From: Alloprevotella rava
GTDB taxonomy: Bacteria; Bacteroidota; Bacteroidia; Bacteroidales; Bacteroidaceae
Assembly: GCF_014195585.1 (NCBI RefSeq)
Contig: NZ_JACICA010000006.1
Location: 85,815-149,814 of the forward strand
Reading direction: 5' to 3'
DNA length: 64,000 nt
Below the pieces are notes generated by a model, which saw only the letters and a list, made by a program, of their open reading frames with translations, was not told the DNA's origin and made no database searches. Positions 63,570-64,000 of this stretch are shown here, one piece after another. Each line of letters opens with the position of its first letter. Positions within the stretch are counted from its first letter, which is position 1. Both the position numbers and the translations under genes were made by a program.

Positions 63570-63600
63570 AACTTGTTGGCGGAATTAAATAGTCCAACAA
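63570..63600. repeat. 34-bp palindromic repeat, copy 2
   Basis: AACTTGTTGG, CGGAATTAAATAGT, then CCAACAA: identical to 62571-62601, after which the sequence diverges (ATATGC instead of GTTAAT). It lies about 78 bases before the IS982-type transposase remnant. Confidence 0.8.
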
Positions 63601-63677
63601 ATATGCTTAAAAAGTTGCACATATCGTTGGTTTTTAGTAACTTAGTAGTGTAAAAATCAATTAGTTCAAGCCAAAAT

Positions 63678-63905
63678 ATGCACAACCTTTATACAAAAAA
63701 GGTCAAAATCCTTGAGATATGCAAGCTATTTTCTGAAAATCTCGTTAATGAATATGGCAATATCCCTCGTCGTGGTCCAATTCCAAAGTTCTCGGACTTA
63801 GAAGTTGTGGCATTATCATTGGCAGCAGAGTCAGAAAGCATTAACGATTGCAGTATATATGGAGATAAGGGATATATCGGCGCAGATATACAACTCGACT
63901 TATTT
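63678..63905 (+). pseudogene. IS982-family transposase remnant with internal deletion
   Basis: ATG 63678 starts ILEICKLFSENLVNEYGNIP with PKFSDLEVVALSLAAE, the N-terminus of a Bacteroidetes IS982 transposase. It then jumps to IYGDKGYIGADIQLDLF, which in complete members lies well over 100 residues later. The frame is cut by another IS982 end at 63906. So this is an internally deleted copy, further broken by an insertion. Confidence 0.85.
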
Positions 63906-64000
63906 ACCCCAATTCGGTTTAAGGTCCCCTCCTTTTTACTCAGATTATAGTCCACAACGATTCTTTCGACCTTGTTTTAGGCCGAAGATTTATTGTTTCA
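63906..64000 (-). mobile_element. IS982 end running off the window
   Basis: ACCCCAATTCGGTTTAAGG and the following ~90 bases match the left part of the copies at 60678 and 61492, with a few differences. The element is interrupted by the window edge. It is inserted in the transposase remnant at 63678, so IS982 elements are nested here. Confidence 0.83.

Overview
The window looks like chromosome of a Bacteroidales bacterium, most likely Prevotellaceae. Three things support this: promoters with the Bacteroidetes -7 element TAnnTTTG (for example 2597-2604, 50892-50899 and 57690-57697), a surface-protein operon with Prevotella-type C-termini (DLQGRR...NGKKV), and a gene set whose protein sequences are typical of that group (NTP_transf_5-like nucleotidyltransferases, DUF4838, PCMD, DKNYY-repeat proteins). 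No rRNA or tRNA gene was seen.

Layout. 0-2.5 kb: a secreted thioredoxin-fold protein and a DKNYY-repeat protein. 2.6-22.6 kb: a polysaccharide operon behind a good promoter and a ~200-nt leader. It holds a flippase, an SDR / MenD-like ThDP enzyme / pyruvyltransferase trio, many glycosyltransferases, an EpsG-type polymerase, a GNAT acetyltransferase, a PglC/WcfS-type priming transferase, a DegT aminotransferase and a PglF/WbpM-type dehydratase, and it ends at a strong terminator (22583-22629). One glycosyltransferase gene (9740-10828) carries an in-frame TGA. 23.4-29.5 kb: a WecA-like transferase, a DUF559 nuclease bracketed by REP-like palindromes, a sugar MFS transporter, a nucleotidyltransferase/HisC-like fusion and an opine-dehydrogenase-like protein. 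30.1-42.8 kb: LicD, an acyltransferase, a LicD fragment, WecB and WecC, a second flippase, more glycosyltransferases, a second EpsG-type polymerase, a second acyltransferase and a nucleotidyltransferase-like protein, closed by a terminator. 43-48.7 kb: a glutathione peroxidase with an OhrR-type regulator, a DUF4838 secreted protein on the minus strand, a second nucleotidyltransferase-like gene and a third priming transferase. 48.8-54.4 kb: a surface/outer-membrane operon (PCMD lipoprotein, beta-barrel, calycin-like protein, large PCMD protein, 58-aa peptide). 55-60.4 kb: copper chaperone, copper ATPase and MutS. 60.4-64 kb: a decayed region where an alkD-like gene is split by an IS982-derived insertion, with further IS982 fragments.

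How it works together. The first operon can make a UDP-4-amino-4,6-dideoxy-HexNAc type sugar (dehydratase plus aminotransferase, perhaps N-acetylated), load it on undecaprenyl phosphate, extend it, add pyruvate ketals, flip it and polymerise it. The second set can make UDP-ManNAcA (WecB/WecC) and may decorate glycans with a CDP-activated phospho-amino group (nucleotidyltransferase fusion plus LicD) and acyl groups. Three priming transferases, two flippases and two polymerases imply at least two polysaccharides.

The least explained material is non-coding. Eight intergenic arrays of a CCTTATTG octamer, four per array (three visible in one) and phased at 21 bp, are scattered across the window at roughly 6-15 kb spacing. 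A ~0.5-kb composite intergenic repeat contains one such array, a GTTGTCAC cluster and a GGTTCATCCCCGAATT element, and occurs twice, bracketing 21 kb of polysaccharide genes.
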